From Candidatus Poseidoniaceae archaeon (lineage in GTDB: Archaea > Thermoplasmatota > Poseidoniia > Poseidoniales > Poseidoniaceae): a stretch of 64,000 nt of DNA. The stretch's first letter is position 1. Every line of letters begins with the position of its first letter. The notes beneath the pieces were generated by a model. That model was not told where the DNA came from. It worked only from the letters and a program-made list of their open reading frames with translations, and searched no databases. The translations under genes and the position numbers were made by a program. The stretch spans positions 387,279 through 451,278 of the forward strand of contig CASIAI010000001.1 in NCBI GenBank assembly GCA_949372655.1. Reading direction: 5' to 3'. Positions 55,535-63,761 of this stretch are shown one piece after another.

Positions 55535-56217
55535 GCTAACCATTCCTCTTCGCCAGCGAGGCGATACCACCAGTATCCATCCTCGTCTTCGAACCATTCA
55601 GTGCCGTCTTCATCTATTGAGTAACCGTCTGGAAGGTCTTCTTCTGCATTCGGGTCTTCCATTCCAGTCTCTTGAGATATAGATTTTTTAAGTTGGTGAA
55701 CTTCATCATCTGCATCCACAAATACTCGATTTACGGCTCCAATGTTCGCTGAATGATCACCTTCTCTAATCGCTTTATCTGATTCTTCTAGGAAGTCTTG
55801 AGTCATTTTATTACGGAACTCATTAAATTCCTCTCGACCATAACTTCCAGTAAATTCATTTCCTTTAGACTTCATCAACTGGTCAAGGTTCTTCCTCTTA
55901 CCAAGATTCAAATCGGGTGCATCAGGGATATCTCCCATGTAAAAAGAATCTTCATCCTCTGAAACCTTTCCAAAAACTCTACTTTGAGGGTCAACTTCCT
56001 CTATAGCTTCGATGATTAAGTCATGTTCTTCTTCATCAATCTTTTCTTCTTCATAATTTTGCCCAGTAATCTTGACAAGTTTTAGAAGATTTTTACCAAG
56101 AATGCTGTCATCGTCGCTGGTTTCGACTAATTTGTCTACCTGCTTAGCCAGACGTTCATAAGGGCTACCAGTGATGGCTCCGAAGAGTCTCCCTAAGCGC
56201 CCTTTCTTCTTCGCCAT
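55522..56217 (-). CDS. acidic cytosolic protein with C-terminal Trp-rich motif
   Basis: The 231-residue protein is unrecognised. It opens with a basic stretch (MAKKKGRLGRLFGAITG), which might touch membrane or nucleic acid, then a helical region (KQVDKLVETSDD, LLKLVKITGQNYEEEKI). A long acidic, charged middle follows. The end carries a compact aromatic motif, DEDGTEWFEDEDGYWWYR, then EEEWLAHDE. The motif resembles in spacing the tail of the membrane protein at 19.4 kb (EGVLWRQHPDGNHDWW). Such short Trp motifs suit a small WW-like beta fold that binds partners; this is inference. It is divergent from the JAMM protease gene (88 bases between starts). Confidence 0.65.
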   Translation of the reverse strand: MAKKKGRLGRLFGAITGSPYERLAKQVDKLVETSDDDSILGKNLLKLVKITGQNYEEEKIDEEEHDLIIEAIEEVDPQSRVFGKVSEDEDSFYMGDIPDAPDLNLGKRKNLDQLMKSKGNEFTGSYGREEFNEFRNKMTQDFLEESDKAIREGDHSANIGAVNRVFVDADDEVHQLKKSISQETGMEDPNAEEDLPDGYSIDEDGTEWFEDEDGYWWYRLAGEEEWLAHDE

Positions 56218-56305
56218 GGTTAGCGGTTTCTATCAAATATTATGAATTTAATCGTTATGATACATACTTTTCATCAATAAGAAAACCTTAGCATGTTTGA
56301 TTGCG

Positions 56306-57049
56306 ATGGTTGAAGTGTGGTTAGAGAAACTTATGGCCTCATATAATCTCGACTCAATTAATTCGAAGAATTCTTATGCTGCCCAAATTCATATTAAAGG
56401 TGAATTATTTGAAAATTTGATTTGGTGGGGACTTCAATCGCTCCCTGATGAAATATTAGTTGGAATGGATGTAGATCCCGATTCACCTCACCTAACTGAA
56501 GTAGAAGACTTATTTCGTAGTGAACAACATGTTGACGGATTATTTCAAAGTCAAGGTTACCAAATAAATGAGGCACATATAGTAAACCGAGGCAACTCAT
56601 TCTCAGTACATCACCTACCTGAAGATTGGACAGATGATATGTTTTCCTCCAACAGAGGTTCAAGAGCAGGGAGATTTACTCACTGGCTACATACTCACCC
56701 AAATGCACCAGCTATTCCTAGCGAGGCTGATGCTGATGCTGCGCAAGAAACTCCAGGAATAGATATGATACTGGGATTGAGATTCTCTCCCGAAGGTCCA
56801 ATGCCTTGGTTCAATGATGTTGAAGGAACTAGAAGACGCCTCGGTGAAGAAGCAAAACCTGTAAAGTCAAAAAAGTCTAAGCGGAGAAAGTTTGGCGCAA
56901 GTAAAAACCTCTCTGTAATTGGTGTTGCCCCAAGTGGACACAAAATACATGAGATTCAACTGATCGCATTTCATAAATCGGGATTAGCGATAAATGTGGT
57001 ACTAGTGGATAATGAAGGAATGCCATATGGTTGGAAAGATTTGAAATAA
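56306..57049 (+). CDS. JAMM/MPN+ metalloprotease-like protein
   Basis: The 247-residue cytosolic protein contains an exact JAMM motif. His129 and His131 in HTHP are followed seven residues after the Pro by Ser139 and then Asp142 (SEAD), giving H-x-H-P-x6-S-x2-D. A Glu in KGELFENLIWWG near residue 33-36 is in the right place for the catalytic Glu. JAMM enzymes such as archaeal HvJAMM1 and eukaryotic Rpn11 cut isopeptide bonds to ubiquitin-like proteins (SAMPs in archaea). The spacing between Glu and HxHP (about 95 residues) is longer than the usual 50-60, which points to an insertion or a divergent subfamily. I start at the ATG at 56306; a TTG at 56297 is possible. A charged linker (KSKKSKRRKFG) precedes the final 45 residues. 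Confidence 0.8.
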   Translation: MVEVWLEKLMASYNLDSINSKNSYAAQIHIKGELFENLIWWGLQSLPDEILVGMDVDPDSPHLTEVEDLFRSEQHVDGLFQSQGYQINEAHIVNRGNSFSVHHLPEDWTDDMFSSNRGSRAGRFTHWLHTHPNAPAIPSEADADAAQETPGIDMILGLRFSPEGPMPWFNDVEGTRRRLGEEAKPVKSKKSKRRKFGASKNLSVIGVAPSGHKIHEIQLIAFHKSGLAINVVLVDNEGMPYGWKDLK

Positions 57050-57050
57050 A

Positions 57051-57545
57051 TCAGTTGACTAGTACGTCATAGATACCATTCAACCTATCGGGATTAACTC
57101 CAATATCGCCCTTGCCCAATCTTGAATGTGAATGCATTTCTATGGAACAACTTCCATTATAATCTGTAATCTCAATAACCACGTCGTCAGGAAAGTTCCA
57201 AAATGGGGTTTTCTCAACAAAATGGATATAATAATTGGAATCTGTGATAGTCTCTACCAAAATTGTACCATCGTTATCTTCGATATAATCGAGTAGGTTT
57301 TGCCAAATTGTTGTCGAATTAAATTCTAAAAGTGTTGCCATTGAAGATTCCATTCGATATGTTTCACCTCCACCAAGGTGAGCACAATTGCCACTATCTT
57401 TTTCACAAGTAGGCATTATTTCGATTTTTTCATCTGGGGCCAAAATAGCGATTCCAACTTGCGTAAAGAGCCATGGCGAAATCAATAATCCCACTACTGC
57501 TAGTAGTTTTATCGGATTTGATGCTTCGCTTAGAGGCATTCGCAT
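57051..57545 (-). CDS. DUF1499-family protein with N-terminal membrane segment
   Basis: The 164-residue protein starts with a hydrophobic segment (LLAVVGLLISPWLFTQVGIAIL). The rest matches DUF1499: a cysteine pair region (MPTCEKDSGNC), then WNFPDDVVIEI, then SHSRLGKGDIGVNPDRL, the S-x-S-R-x-G-x-x-D-x-G-V-N-x-x-R signature. The family is widespread in bacteria and plastid-related genomes; its function is not established. It is convergent with the JAMM gene (1-base gap) and lies after the phosphoglycerate mutase gene on the same strand. Confidence 0.82.
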   Translation of the reverse strand: MRMPLSEASNPIKLLAVVGLLISPWLFTQVGIAILAPDEKIEIMPTCEKDSGNCAHLGGGETYRMESSMATLLEFNSTTIWQNLLDYIEDNDGTILVETITDSNYYIHFVEKTPFWNFPDDVVIEITDYNGSCSIEMHSHSRLGKGDIGVNPDRLNGIYDVLVN

Positions 57546-57589
57546 AATATCAACTAAAAGTTCTAAGTTAAAAAATAGAGTTTTTCTAT

Positions 57590-58300
57590 TCAGTCTAATT
57601 TAGTCCATTTTGAATCTTCTAATCTATAGATAATTGGAACTCCAGTTGGTACTTCTAAAGAAAGAACCTGCTCTCTAGACAAGCCTTCTAAATCCATGAT
57701 AATACTTCGAAGAGAGTTACCGTGAGCAGCGATAAAAATATTCTTACCTGCTTCCATCTTTGGAATTATCGAGGATTTAAGATATGGTAAAGTTCTCTCC
57801 GCAGTCAGTTCAAGAGATTCCCCGTTAGGAGGTGGCACATCATATGAACGGCGCCAAATATGTACCTGTTCATCTCCATACTTGTCTCTAGTTGCATCTT
57901 TATTCAAACCTTGAAGGTCCCCATACATTCTTTCATTGAGTTGCCAAGAAACATATACTGGCAAGATGCTCTCTTGGTTAATATCGCCCTTGATTTGTGA
58001 CCATTCAACCATTTTTGCTTCATTTTCTGAAATATTCTCAAGACCATTTTCTGGAACTGTATATTGAAAGACTGGAGTTTTACCACCTTCGTGCTGAGAT
58101 AATGCGAGCATTGCAGTCATTTGTGCACGGATCAAAGTTGAAACATGTACTTCATCAATAGGTAACTTTGAGATTTCTTTACCGCCAGTAAGCGCTTCTT
58201 GAATCCCTTTATCGGTTAATGGAACATCTACCCAGCCCGTGAAAAGTTTAGCAGCATTCCACATAGATTGGCCGTGACGCATCAAAATGAGTAGTGACAA
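57590..58300 (-). CDS. gpmA: 2,3-bisphosphoglycerate-dependent phosphoglycerate mutase
   Basis: This enzyme interconverts 3- and 2-phosphoglycerate in glycolysis and gluconeogenesis. The 236-residue protein has LILMRHGQSMWN with the phospho-accepting His9, LFTGWVDVPLTDKG, STLIRAQMTA, LNERMYGDLQGLNK with the catalytic Glu, and FIAAHGNSLRSIIMDLEG with the second His. All active-site residues are in place. The start is probably the TTG at 58300, since the ATG seven codons in would remove the first beta strand. Many archaea use the unrelated cofactor-independent enzyme, so a cofactor-dependent type here is notable and may be of bacterial origin. Confidence 0.93.
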   Translation of the reverse strand: MSLLILMRHGQSMWNAAKLFTGWVDVPLTDKGIQEALTGGKEISKLPIDEVHVSTLIRAQMTAMLALSQHEGGKTPVFQYTVPENGLENISENEAKMVEWSQIKGDINQESILPVYVSWQLNERMYGDLQGLNKDATRDKYGDEQVHIWRRSYDVPPPNGESLELTAERTLPYLKSSIIPKMEAGKNIFIAAHGNSLRSIIMDLEGLSREQVLSLEVPTGVPIIYRLEDSKWTKLD

Positions 58301-58354
58301 AGAGTTCCCCTAAAACGATGCAGAAGTCGAATGGACATCAATATAATGGATGAA

Positions 58355-59188
58355 TCACAATATTTTTGGCAAGAACCAAAGGATAACAATTGGAATTAGC
58401 CCCATTGCCAAATCTCTCGAAAAGAGTAGGATAAGGGTTTTAGAATTAATATTAGCTAACTTATCAAATTCTTCTTGCATTTTCTTATCTACTAAGTCAG
58501 ATGCTCTTTCAGCACCACTTCTAGCAACTTCAACTGCTGCACCATAAGCAAGGCTTGACAGTAATCCTGCTGGGGTTAAGCGTCGTGCAAGTAGTATTCT
58601 AGCACCCCAGAGTTTCAAGCTAGATTTTGCAACCCTGCTTCCTGTTTGCTTTGCCAATGTGTTATTGTCTTTAGGCTCTTCATCATCTTTTTTACGTCCA
58701 AACCTCCTCAACCAGCCTCTTAGAGAAAGGCCTGTTTCAGCGACTTTACGTAACTTATCCACATCATGTTTTTCTATCGCTTTGAGCATTCTTCTAACTC
58801 TAGCAATTCTCAACATATCTAATGCGATCCATATGAAAAGACAGAGTAGTAGTACTGAGCCTCCTAAATTCGAAACATCGGACCATTCTTGCCAACCGAT
58901 CGGGTCAGTAATCACTCGAAGCATAAGAACCAGTAATGGTGGAATTAAAAATGCTAAAACCTCATTGAGAGCAAGTAGTCCAAAGCCTCGCACTGGAAGG
59001 CTTTTTAGTTGTTTTAAAGCCCACCCTGTATGTGGTGCTAATTTGGCAATCGCCTTTCTAAAAGGAACTATTAAGAATAAAATTCTTAGAATTAAAGGTA
59101 ACCAAATTATCACTAAAACATACGAATCCCAAGGCCCTGAAGGCGGGATTTCTGGCATTCCAATTGCCTTAGTAGCCATGGCTTTCAT
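58355..59188 (-). CDS. multi-pass membrane protein, unknown
   Basis: The 277-residue protein is unrecognised. It has helices near residues 18-40 (YVLVIIWLPLILRILFLIV), two in the region from GLLALNEVLAFLIPPLLVLML to SVLLLCLFIWIALDML, and one at the very C-terminus (MGLIPIVILWFLPKIL). A basic region (LRGWLRRFGRKKDDEE) and an Ala/Arg-rich helical stretch that could be amphipathic lie between. I take the ATG at 59186-59188 as start, because longer versions run into the divergent cupin gene. Function not known. Confidence 0.65.
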   Translation of the reverse strand: MKAMATKAIGMPEIPPSGPWDSYVLVIIWLPLILRILFLIVPFRKAIAKLAPHTGWALKQLKSLPVRGFGLLALNEVLAFLIPPLLVLMLRVITDPIGWQEWSDVSNLGGSVLLLCLFIWIALDMLRIARVRRMLKAIEKHDVDKLRKVAETGLSLRGWLRRFGRKKDDEEPKDNNTLAKQTGSRVAKSSLKLWGARILLARRLTPAGLLSSLAYGAAVEVARSGAERASDLVDKKMQEEFDKLANINSKTLILLFSRDLAMGLIPIVILWFLPKIL

Positions 59189-59227
59189 ACTCTGCTGGCT
59201 GATTAAGACTTCAAACCTACTGTCATA

Positions 59228-59632
59228 ATGTTCCGAATTAATCATGAAGTAGATGGTAATGGGAGTTACATGGTCTTCACTCATGATATGTCAGACTGGC
59301 TTAGTTTCAACATCGACCGAGAATGGTTAGATAATAATATTTCTTGGAGAGACTTTGAAACCGGAGTAAAACTTGGAAAACTAAAGAGAGAGGAAAAGAC
59401 ATCTCTTGTTCTTTATGAGGCTGATACAGAAGTTACTGTTGATGCATTTATGCCACACATGCACCCCGGTGGAGAGGCTTATCTTGTCCTAGAAGGAGAA
59501 GTATGGGATGAAGATGGAACATATCCTACTGGCTCGATAGTATGGATGAATAGAGAAACAACACATACGCCAAAAACGCGTGGAAAAACTCTGATTTTAG
59601 TTCTATGGCCCGAAGGCGTAAAGTCTGCTTGA
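59228..59632 (+). CDS. ChrR-like cupin-domain protein
   Basis: The 134-residue single-domain cupin has the metal site in MPHMHPGGEAYLVLEGEVWD (H-x-H-x4-E), then YPTGSIVWMNRETTHTPKT with the distal His. The wording HPGGEAYLVLEGEV closely follows the ChrR anti-sigma C-terminal cupin domain and related enzymes. It is not fused to a DNA-binding or zinc anti-sigma part, so a small metal-dependent enzyme or binding protein is likely. It is divergent from the membrane protein gene with only 39 bases between the start codons. Confidence 0.85.
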   Translation: MFRINHEVDGNGSYMVFTHDMSDWLSFNIDREWLDNNISWRDFETGVKLGKLKREEKTSLVLYEADTEVTVDAFMPHMHPGGEAYLVLEGEVWDEDGTYPTGSIVWMNRETTHTPKTRGKTLILVLWPEGVKSA

Positions 59633-59704
59633 ATGACTAATTTAATTAGAAATTAATCATGCTAAGATACGATTCTTTTTGAGTAGTAAATACTTGCTTG
59701 TTGT

Positions 59705-61363
59705 ATGGACGACGAAGGATACTCTCTTGGAGTTAAACCTCTCAAGTCTAAATTACTGCCAATTGGAGTAGTTTCATCTGGCTTCCTTGCTTCGGTAATT
59801 CAACCCGTCATACTACTACTTTCAGGGAAAGATGTCAATGATGCTGTTTGGCCACATGCCTTTCGAGCCCTACAAGCTACAATGTGGCTTAGAAGTAATT
59901 TGACACTGATGTTCTTTTTCGTATTATTGATGTTATTTTCATCTCTTGTCGCTCTAAATAATAGATTTAAAGGAAAGGAACTCGGTGAAATACACCAAAG
60001 TATCTTACTTTTTGTGATCGGTTTATTTAGCGGGTTTACTGTACTTTATTTCCTGCTTGACATATTCTATTTGAGAGGGGCTTTTCTTCTCTTACCTACA
60101 ATGTATGGAGTGATTCTACTATCTAGTATTCTTACTGTAAGTGGACTACCGACTTTACCAATGCGGAATCCTGAAAAGTCGATATTTGGAAGTTTCGTTC
60201 ATTTAGTAACAATATTTTTTGCTGCATGGTTAGTTATGCCAGGGATTCCTGCAATGGTTGGGTTTGCACCTTCACCGCCTGATGCCCCTAAGATAGGGTA
60301 TGGGGCTGAACCTGGACCATTTGATACAACTATGACAACTCATCCATATCAAATGCCAAGTAATGTTGAAGAAATAATAATGGATAGGGAAGAAGATATT
60401 GAATTCTCAGTCTATCTTACACTACCAACTCTTTCTCCCGAACTTCCCTTAGAATCTATCCCACTCGCTCTTTTGAGCCACGGCTGGGGTTATCCAGTTT
60501 ATGAAGAATATACCGATTGGATAACACATCTATCTGCCCGAGGAATGGCTGTTGCTTTCATTCAATATCCATCTCATATCGACCCGACTATTCCTGACGG
60601 ACTTGTAGGGGAAGATATTGAAGGAGCATCTAATTATCCTCATCATGAATACAGAGCGCAAGCAATTGCTTCTGCCCTAAATACACTAGAGGAAGTAGCC
60701 CTTGGAGAACAAAGGCATTCGAGTGTAGATTTAGCTATCAACAATGTCTCAATTGACCCAAGCCACCTATGGATTGGTGGACATAGTCTTGGGGGAGCAT
60801 ACACTTTCGTTCAATTGTATGAATCAATGGAAAGAGGTTGGGGTAATCAAACATTATTTATCGATATTGAGTCCGGGTGGACTCGTCCAAATCAAAATTA
60901 TTTACAACCTAACTTTTCCCGTATGCCGGCAGATACTATGGTGCACATAGCACGTGGAGTCGATGATATGACTGTCGATGCATGTTATAGCGTTCACCAT
61001 CAGCAAGCCTTCAGCAACCTACCCAATGAGCATGTTCTTTACATCGAGTTACAAAGTGACCTGTATGGTTTCCCTCGATTGGTAGGTACCCATTATCTAC
61101 CTACAAACTCAGTTCATGATAGACTTGCGGATTTCGGCGTATATCGAAGGATTGATGCACAGGCAGATTGGGTTATCGCTAGAAGCCGTGGAGATAACAT
61201 AACTGAAGATTGGGCTTACCAGCATCTAATCGATAGTGAATTACTACGTTCGATGGGTGAATGGTCAGATGGTACTGAAGTCTTACCTCTACTGGTTTAT
61301 GAAGACGCTCTCAACAATTATAGCAAATTCAATTATTGTCATACCTTTGAGGGTACTTTGTGA
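59705..61363 (+). CDS. membrane protein with C-terminal alpha/beta-hydrolase domain
   Basis: The 552-residue protein has about five helices in its first 200 residues (LLPIGVVSSGFLASVIQP, FFFVLLMLFSSLVAL, SILLFVIGLFSGFTVLYFLL, VHLVTIFFAAWLVMPGI). An alpha/beta-hydrolase domain follows: LALLSHGWGYPVYEEY (oxyanion region), then LWIGGHSLGGAYTFVQL with the Ser nucleophile. Its His candidate is TNSVHDRLADF near residue 475. The acid residue is not certain; VDDMTVDACYS is a candidate. It is related to platelet-activating-factor-acetylhydrolase/dienelactone-type enzymes only in a general way. It would act on a substrate at or outside the membrane. It is co-directional with cytochrome b561 (48-base gap). 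Confidence 0.82.
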   Translation: MDDEGYSLGVKPLKSKLLPIGVVSSGFLASVIQPVILLLSGKDVNDAVWPHAFRALQATMWLRSNLTLMFFFVLLMLFSSLVALNNRFKGKELGEIHQSILLFVIGLFSGFTVLYFLLDIFYLRGAFLLLPTMYGVILLSSILTVSGLPTLPMRNPEKSIFGSFVHLVTIFFAAWLVMPGIPAMVGFAPSPPDAPKIGYGAEPGPFDTTMTTHPYQMPSNVEEIIMDREEDIEFSVYLTLPTLSPELPLESIPLALLSHGWGYPVYEEYTDWITHLSARGMAVAFIQYPSHIDPTIPDGLVGEDIEGASNYPHHEYRAQAIASALNTLEEVALGEQRHSSVDLAINNVSIDPSHLWIGGHSLGGAYTFVQLYESMERGWGNQTLFIDIESGWTRPNQNYLQPNFSRMPADTMVHIARGVDDMTVDACYSVHHQQAFSNLPNEHVLYIELQSDLYGFPRLVGTHYLPTNSVHDRLADFGVYRRIDAQADWVIARSRGDNITEDWAYQHLIDSELLRSMGEWSDGTEVLPLLVYEDALNNYSKFNYCHTFEGTL

Positions 61364-61411
61364 TAATCAAAATATAGAAAAACCGATAAATAGATTCTTT
61401 CCCGCACAAAT

Positions 61412-62014
61412 GTGGAATCACATACAAAACTGGCCAAATCCATTCATTGGAGTTTCGTGATTCTGTATGTTTATGGGATTTTCAAACAAGTGAATAATTT
61501 AGATGACCTTGATGATAAAGGACTTCTTATTTCCGAGATAATTTTTGCTAGTGCCTTTATTGTCATTGTAATTTTAAGGTATTCTTACATGAGGCGTTTC
61601 AAGACTTTCTTGGGCGCTCAAGTTCCAGTGCACATCGTTCATTATTACTTTGCACGTTCAATCCACAAAGCCATGTATGCTTGTTTCATTCTCCTTCCAT
61701 TGACTGGCTTGATGATCGCCGGATTGTATAGTCAAGGATATACGGTAAATGCAACACCTGATGAAGAACAAACCGTTATGGATGTAGTACTAGATTTACA
61801 TGGATTGGTGGCTGAAACCAGTTACTTACTCATTCTAATTCATATTGCTGCAGCGATCTATTCTCGCATTAAAGGTGAAGGCGTTTGGTCGTCAATGGTT
61901 CCTATACTAAAGGAAGACAAACCAACAAGTAATAAATTTATAATTAAAATCTCAAAGGTCGAAGAGAATATTTATGATAAAGTAGGAACATTCTTCTCTT
62001 CAAGGAAAAAGTAG
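61412..62014 (+). CDS. cytochrome b561-like haem membrane protein
   Basis: The 200-residue protein starts at a GTG (61412). It has four predicted helices with histidines suited to bind two haems: AKSIHWSFVILYVYGI, then ARSIHKAMYACFILLPLTGLM, then LDLHGLVAETSYLLILIHIAAAIY ending in SRIKGEGVWSSM. The pattern matches the prokaryotic b561 (CybB-type) group. These proteins pass electrons across the membrane, for example from quinol to external acceptors. It sits between two alpha/beta-hydrolase genes; no obvious redox partner gene is adjacent, though a Sco1 gene lies at 47.6 kb. Confidence 0.85.
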   Translation: MESHTKLAKSIHWSFVILYVYGIFKQVNNLDDLDDKGLLISEIIFASAFIVIVILRYSYMRRFKTFLGAQVPVHIVHYYFARSIHKAMYACFILLPLTGLMIAGLYSQGYTVNATPDEEQTVMDVVLDLHGLVAETSYLLILIHIAAAIYSRIKGEGVWSSMVPILKEDKPTSNKFIIKISKVEENIYDKVGTFFSSRKK

Positions 62015-62030
62015 TCTAAATATTTCTAAT

Positions 62031-62040
62031 AAATATATAA
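62031..62040 (+). promoter_or_regulatory. TATA box for the dienelactone hydrolase-like gene
   Basis: AAATATATAA is centred 48 bases upstream of the ATG at 62084, so a leader of about 20 bases is predicted, unlike the leaderless genes nearby. Confidence 0.45.
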
Positions 62041-62056
62041 TTTGAGAACCACATTT

Positions 62057-62074
62057 GAAGTCATGTAAGACTTC
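62057..62074. promoter_or_regulatory. inverted repeat before the dienelactone hydrolase-like gene
   Basis: GAAGTC and GACTTC are perfect complements around a 6-base spacer. The repeat ends 9 bases upstream of the ATG and spans the expected transcription start, so it may be an operator or a small RNA hairpin. Confidence 0.35.
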
Positions 62075-62083
62075 CCACCAATT

Positions 62084-62962
62084 ATGGTCGAGTGGTTACA
62101 AGTTCAATCCCACTCTCCTTTTGAGATTCATCACATTTTGACTGGGCTGGAAAAAACGCCAGAAGTTACCGTTGAATCTGAACTATTCATACCTGAAGGA
62201 GAGGGGCCGTTTGGATGTATAATCGCCCTTCATGGAAGTATCGGTTGGGCGCCCCACCATCAAGACCATTTCAACAATTGGCTGGATGCGGGGCTCGCTG
62301 TTTGCAAAGTAAATTCATTCATTTCAAGGTCGATTGACTCCACGGTTGACGACCAACTTTCAGTAACTCATTCGATGATGCTAGTTGATGCTTTTAGAAC
62401 TCGTTCTATATTGGAGCAGGACCCTAGAATTGGCAAGATTGGAATTAGTGGATGGAGTCTTGGTGGAACCGTAGCGCTATATTCAGCATGGACGCCAATC
62501 AACGAAATTCTAGGCAAGCCTTTCGATGCTCATCTCCCATTTTATCCAGCAGCCCACCTTCGTCCGGATGTCCAAAAATGGTCGAGTTCACCGATTTTGA
62601 TTCTTCATGGGGATGCTGATGATTGGACTCCTGTTCATTTTGTTGAAGAACTGATGCCTCAATTACCAAATGCCACCCTTCACGTTTACCAAGGAGCACA
62701 ACATTCCTTCGATAGTGACAAAGAACTCACCTTACTCCCTAAGGCAGTTCGTTTGAAGAAGCGAACTGTTCGTATCGACAAGAATGGCTACATGTCAGGG
62801 GAATTATTTCTCGGCATTCGGCTACCTTTGAACCAGCGCTGGCAACGAAGATGGATTATCCGTATCTTGCGCAATAGAGGAGCCCATATGGAAGGTAATC
62901 CAAACGCTCGAGAAGATTCTCTAATTCGGGCTAGAGATTTCTTCATAGAGCAACTATGCTAG
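62084..62962 (+). CDS. dienelactone hydrolase-family alpha/beta-hydrolase
   Basis: The 292-residue cytosolic protein has FGCIIALHGSIGWAPHHQ, then IGISGWSLGGTVALYSA with the nucleophile in G-x-S-x-G. The acid is in LILHGDADDWTPVHFVEEL and the His in VYQGAQHSFDSD. The Asp/His spacing matches dienelactone hydrolases, though these normally use Cys. The last 75 residues, with a basic run (RLKKRTVRIDKNG) and QRWQRRWIIRILRNRG, form an extra tail. It would hydrolyse esters or lactones, or act as a peptidase-like hydrolase. An inverted repeat lies in its upstream region. Confidence 0.86.
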   Translation: MVEWLQVQSHSPFEIHHILTGLEKTPEVTVESELFIPEGEGPFGCIIALHGSIGWAPHHQDHFNNWLDAGLAVCKVNSFISRSIDSTVDDQLSVTHSMMLVDAFRTRSILEQDPRIGKIGISGWSLGGTVALYSAWTPINEILGKPFDAHLPFYPAAHLRPDVQKWSSSPILILHGDADDWTPVHFVEELMPQLPNATLHVYQGAQHSFDSDKELTLLPKAVRLKKRTVRIDKNGYMSGELFLGIRLPLNQRWQRRWIIRILRNRGAHMEGNPNAREDSLIRARDFFIEQLC

Positions 62963-62997
62963 AATCGTTCACCTGCAATTGAAGGAACAAAAATTAA

Positions 62998-63006
62998 TAT
63001 TTTTTC
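62998..63006 (+). terminator. oligo-T tract after the hydrolase gene
   Basis: A run of T residues about 36 bases after the stop codon lies in AT-rich spacer and could end transcription, as T-runs do in euryarchaea. No stem is visible. Confidence 0.3.
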
Positions 63007-63075
63007 TAAATTTTAGCAAAGTTGACTAAAATTGCTAATGATTAAAATTGAATAGTACTATTTGGTAGTAAAACT

Positions 63076-63504
63076 ATGCAGCCTGATGTTGATCCAAATC
63101 AACAGAATCAAACTATGCTGTATGGACGACCACAAATCCAACAAACAGAAGATGGTTTCCCTCAACAACAAATAATTATAATCGATGAAAAGTTCAAACC
63201 TGAGTTTAATTTTAGATATCTCTCTTTCCTAGTATTTGTCTTAGGAGTCATTGTATCTATGATATCCGGTAATGTTGTTGTAGAAGGTGATATGAAACCA
63301 TATTTACGGTTACTAAGCGAGAGTGCTTGTTGTCTCTCAATAATTTTGCTCTTTAGTTTGGATGCCATCTTTTACAAACAAAAAGCAGATTGGCAGCAAT
63401 TAAACGGGCAGCCCAACTCAAGTTCCATAATTGGAATGAGTTTGGAGATATTTTTTGCATTTATTGTTGTGTTATTTGGATATTTATGGTTCATCGGTAA
63501 TTGA
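63076..63504 (+). CDS. small three-helix membrane protein
   Basis: The 142-residue protein is unrecognised. A Gln/Pro-rich soluble start (MQPDVDPNQQNQTM) leads into three helices (LSFLVFVLGVIVSMIS, LSESACCLSIILLFSL, LEIFFAFIVVLFGYLWFI). The Gln-rich terminus recalls the tail of the 46.8 kb protein, although there it is at the other end. The gene has AT-rich spacers on both sides. Confidence 0.6.
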   Translation: MQPDVDPNQQNQTMLYGRPQIQQTEDGFPQQQIIIIDEKFKPEFNFRYLSFLVFVLGVIVSMISGNVVVEGDMKPYLRLLSESACCLSIILLFSLDAIFYKQKADWQQLNGQPNSSSIIGMSLEIFFAFIVVLFGYLWFIGN

Positions 63505-63612
63505 GTAAAATTATAGTAATAAATTAATAATTCAATTATTCTAGTTTTAATTTTGAATCCATAGCAAGATTGGACAATGTCCCCCATCTGTGGAAGCGTA
63601 GCATCAACTAAT

Positions 63613-63761
63613 TTATTCAAAATCAATATACTGTATTTTTGAAATTATATCACTAACTCTTTGCCATTGACTAACAACTTCTTGTGGAGGAATTACTTGC
63701 CGTGTATCGAAAGTATTCTTGGGACCTTAGAAGCCTTAATGTCAAACTTATTCAGACTCAT
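63613..63761 (-). pseudogene. small gene with an apparent one-base frameshift
   Basis: An ATG at 63759-63761 overlaps the end of the anchored surface-protein gene, as coupled operon genes do. Its frame reads MSLNKFDIKASKVP, and then stops within nine codons. One base over, from 63723 down to the TAA at 63613-63615, an open stretch reads PKNTFDTRQVIPPQEVV, then SQWQRVSDIISKIQYIDFE. Adding one C to the CCC run near 63721-63723 would join them into a 49-residue protein. Either the gene is broken, or the assembly dropped a base. There are no start codons in the second part. I do not recognise the product. Confidence 0.35.

Noticed and set aside
63505..63612. AT-rich spacer as a possible small RNA gene
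   Set aside because: No stem of useful length, promoter or conserved motif was visible.
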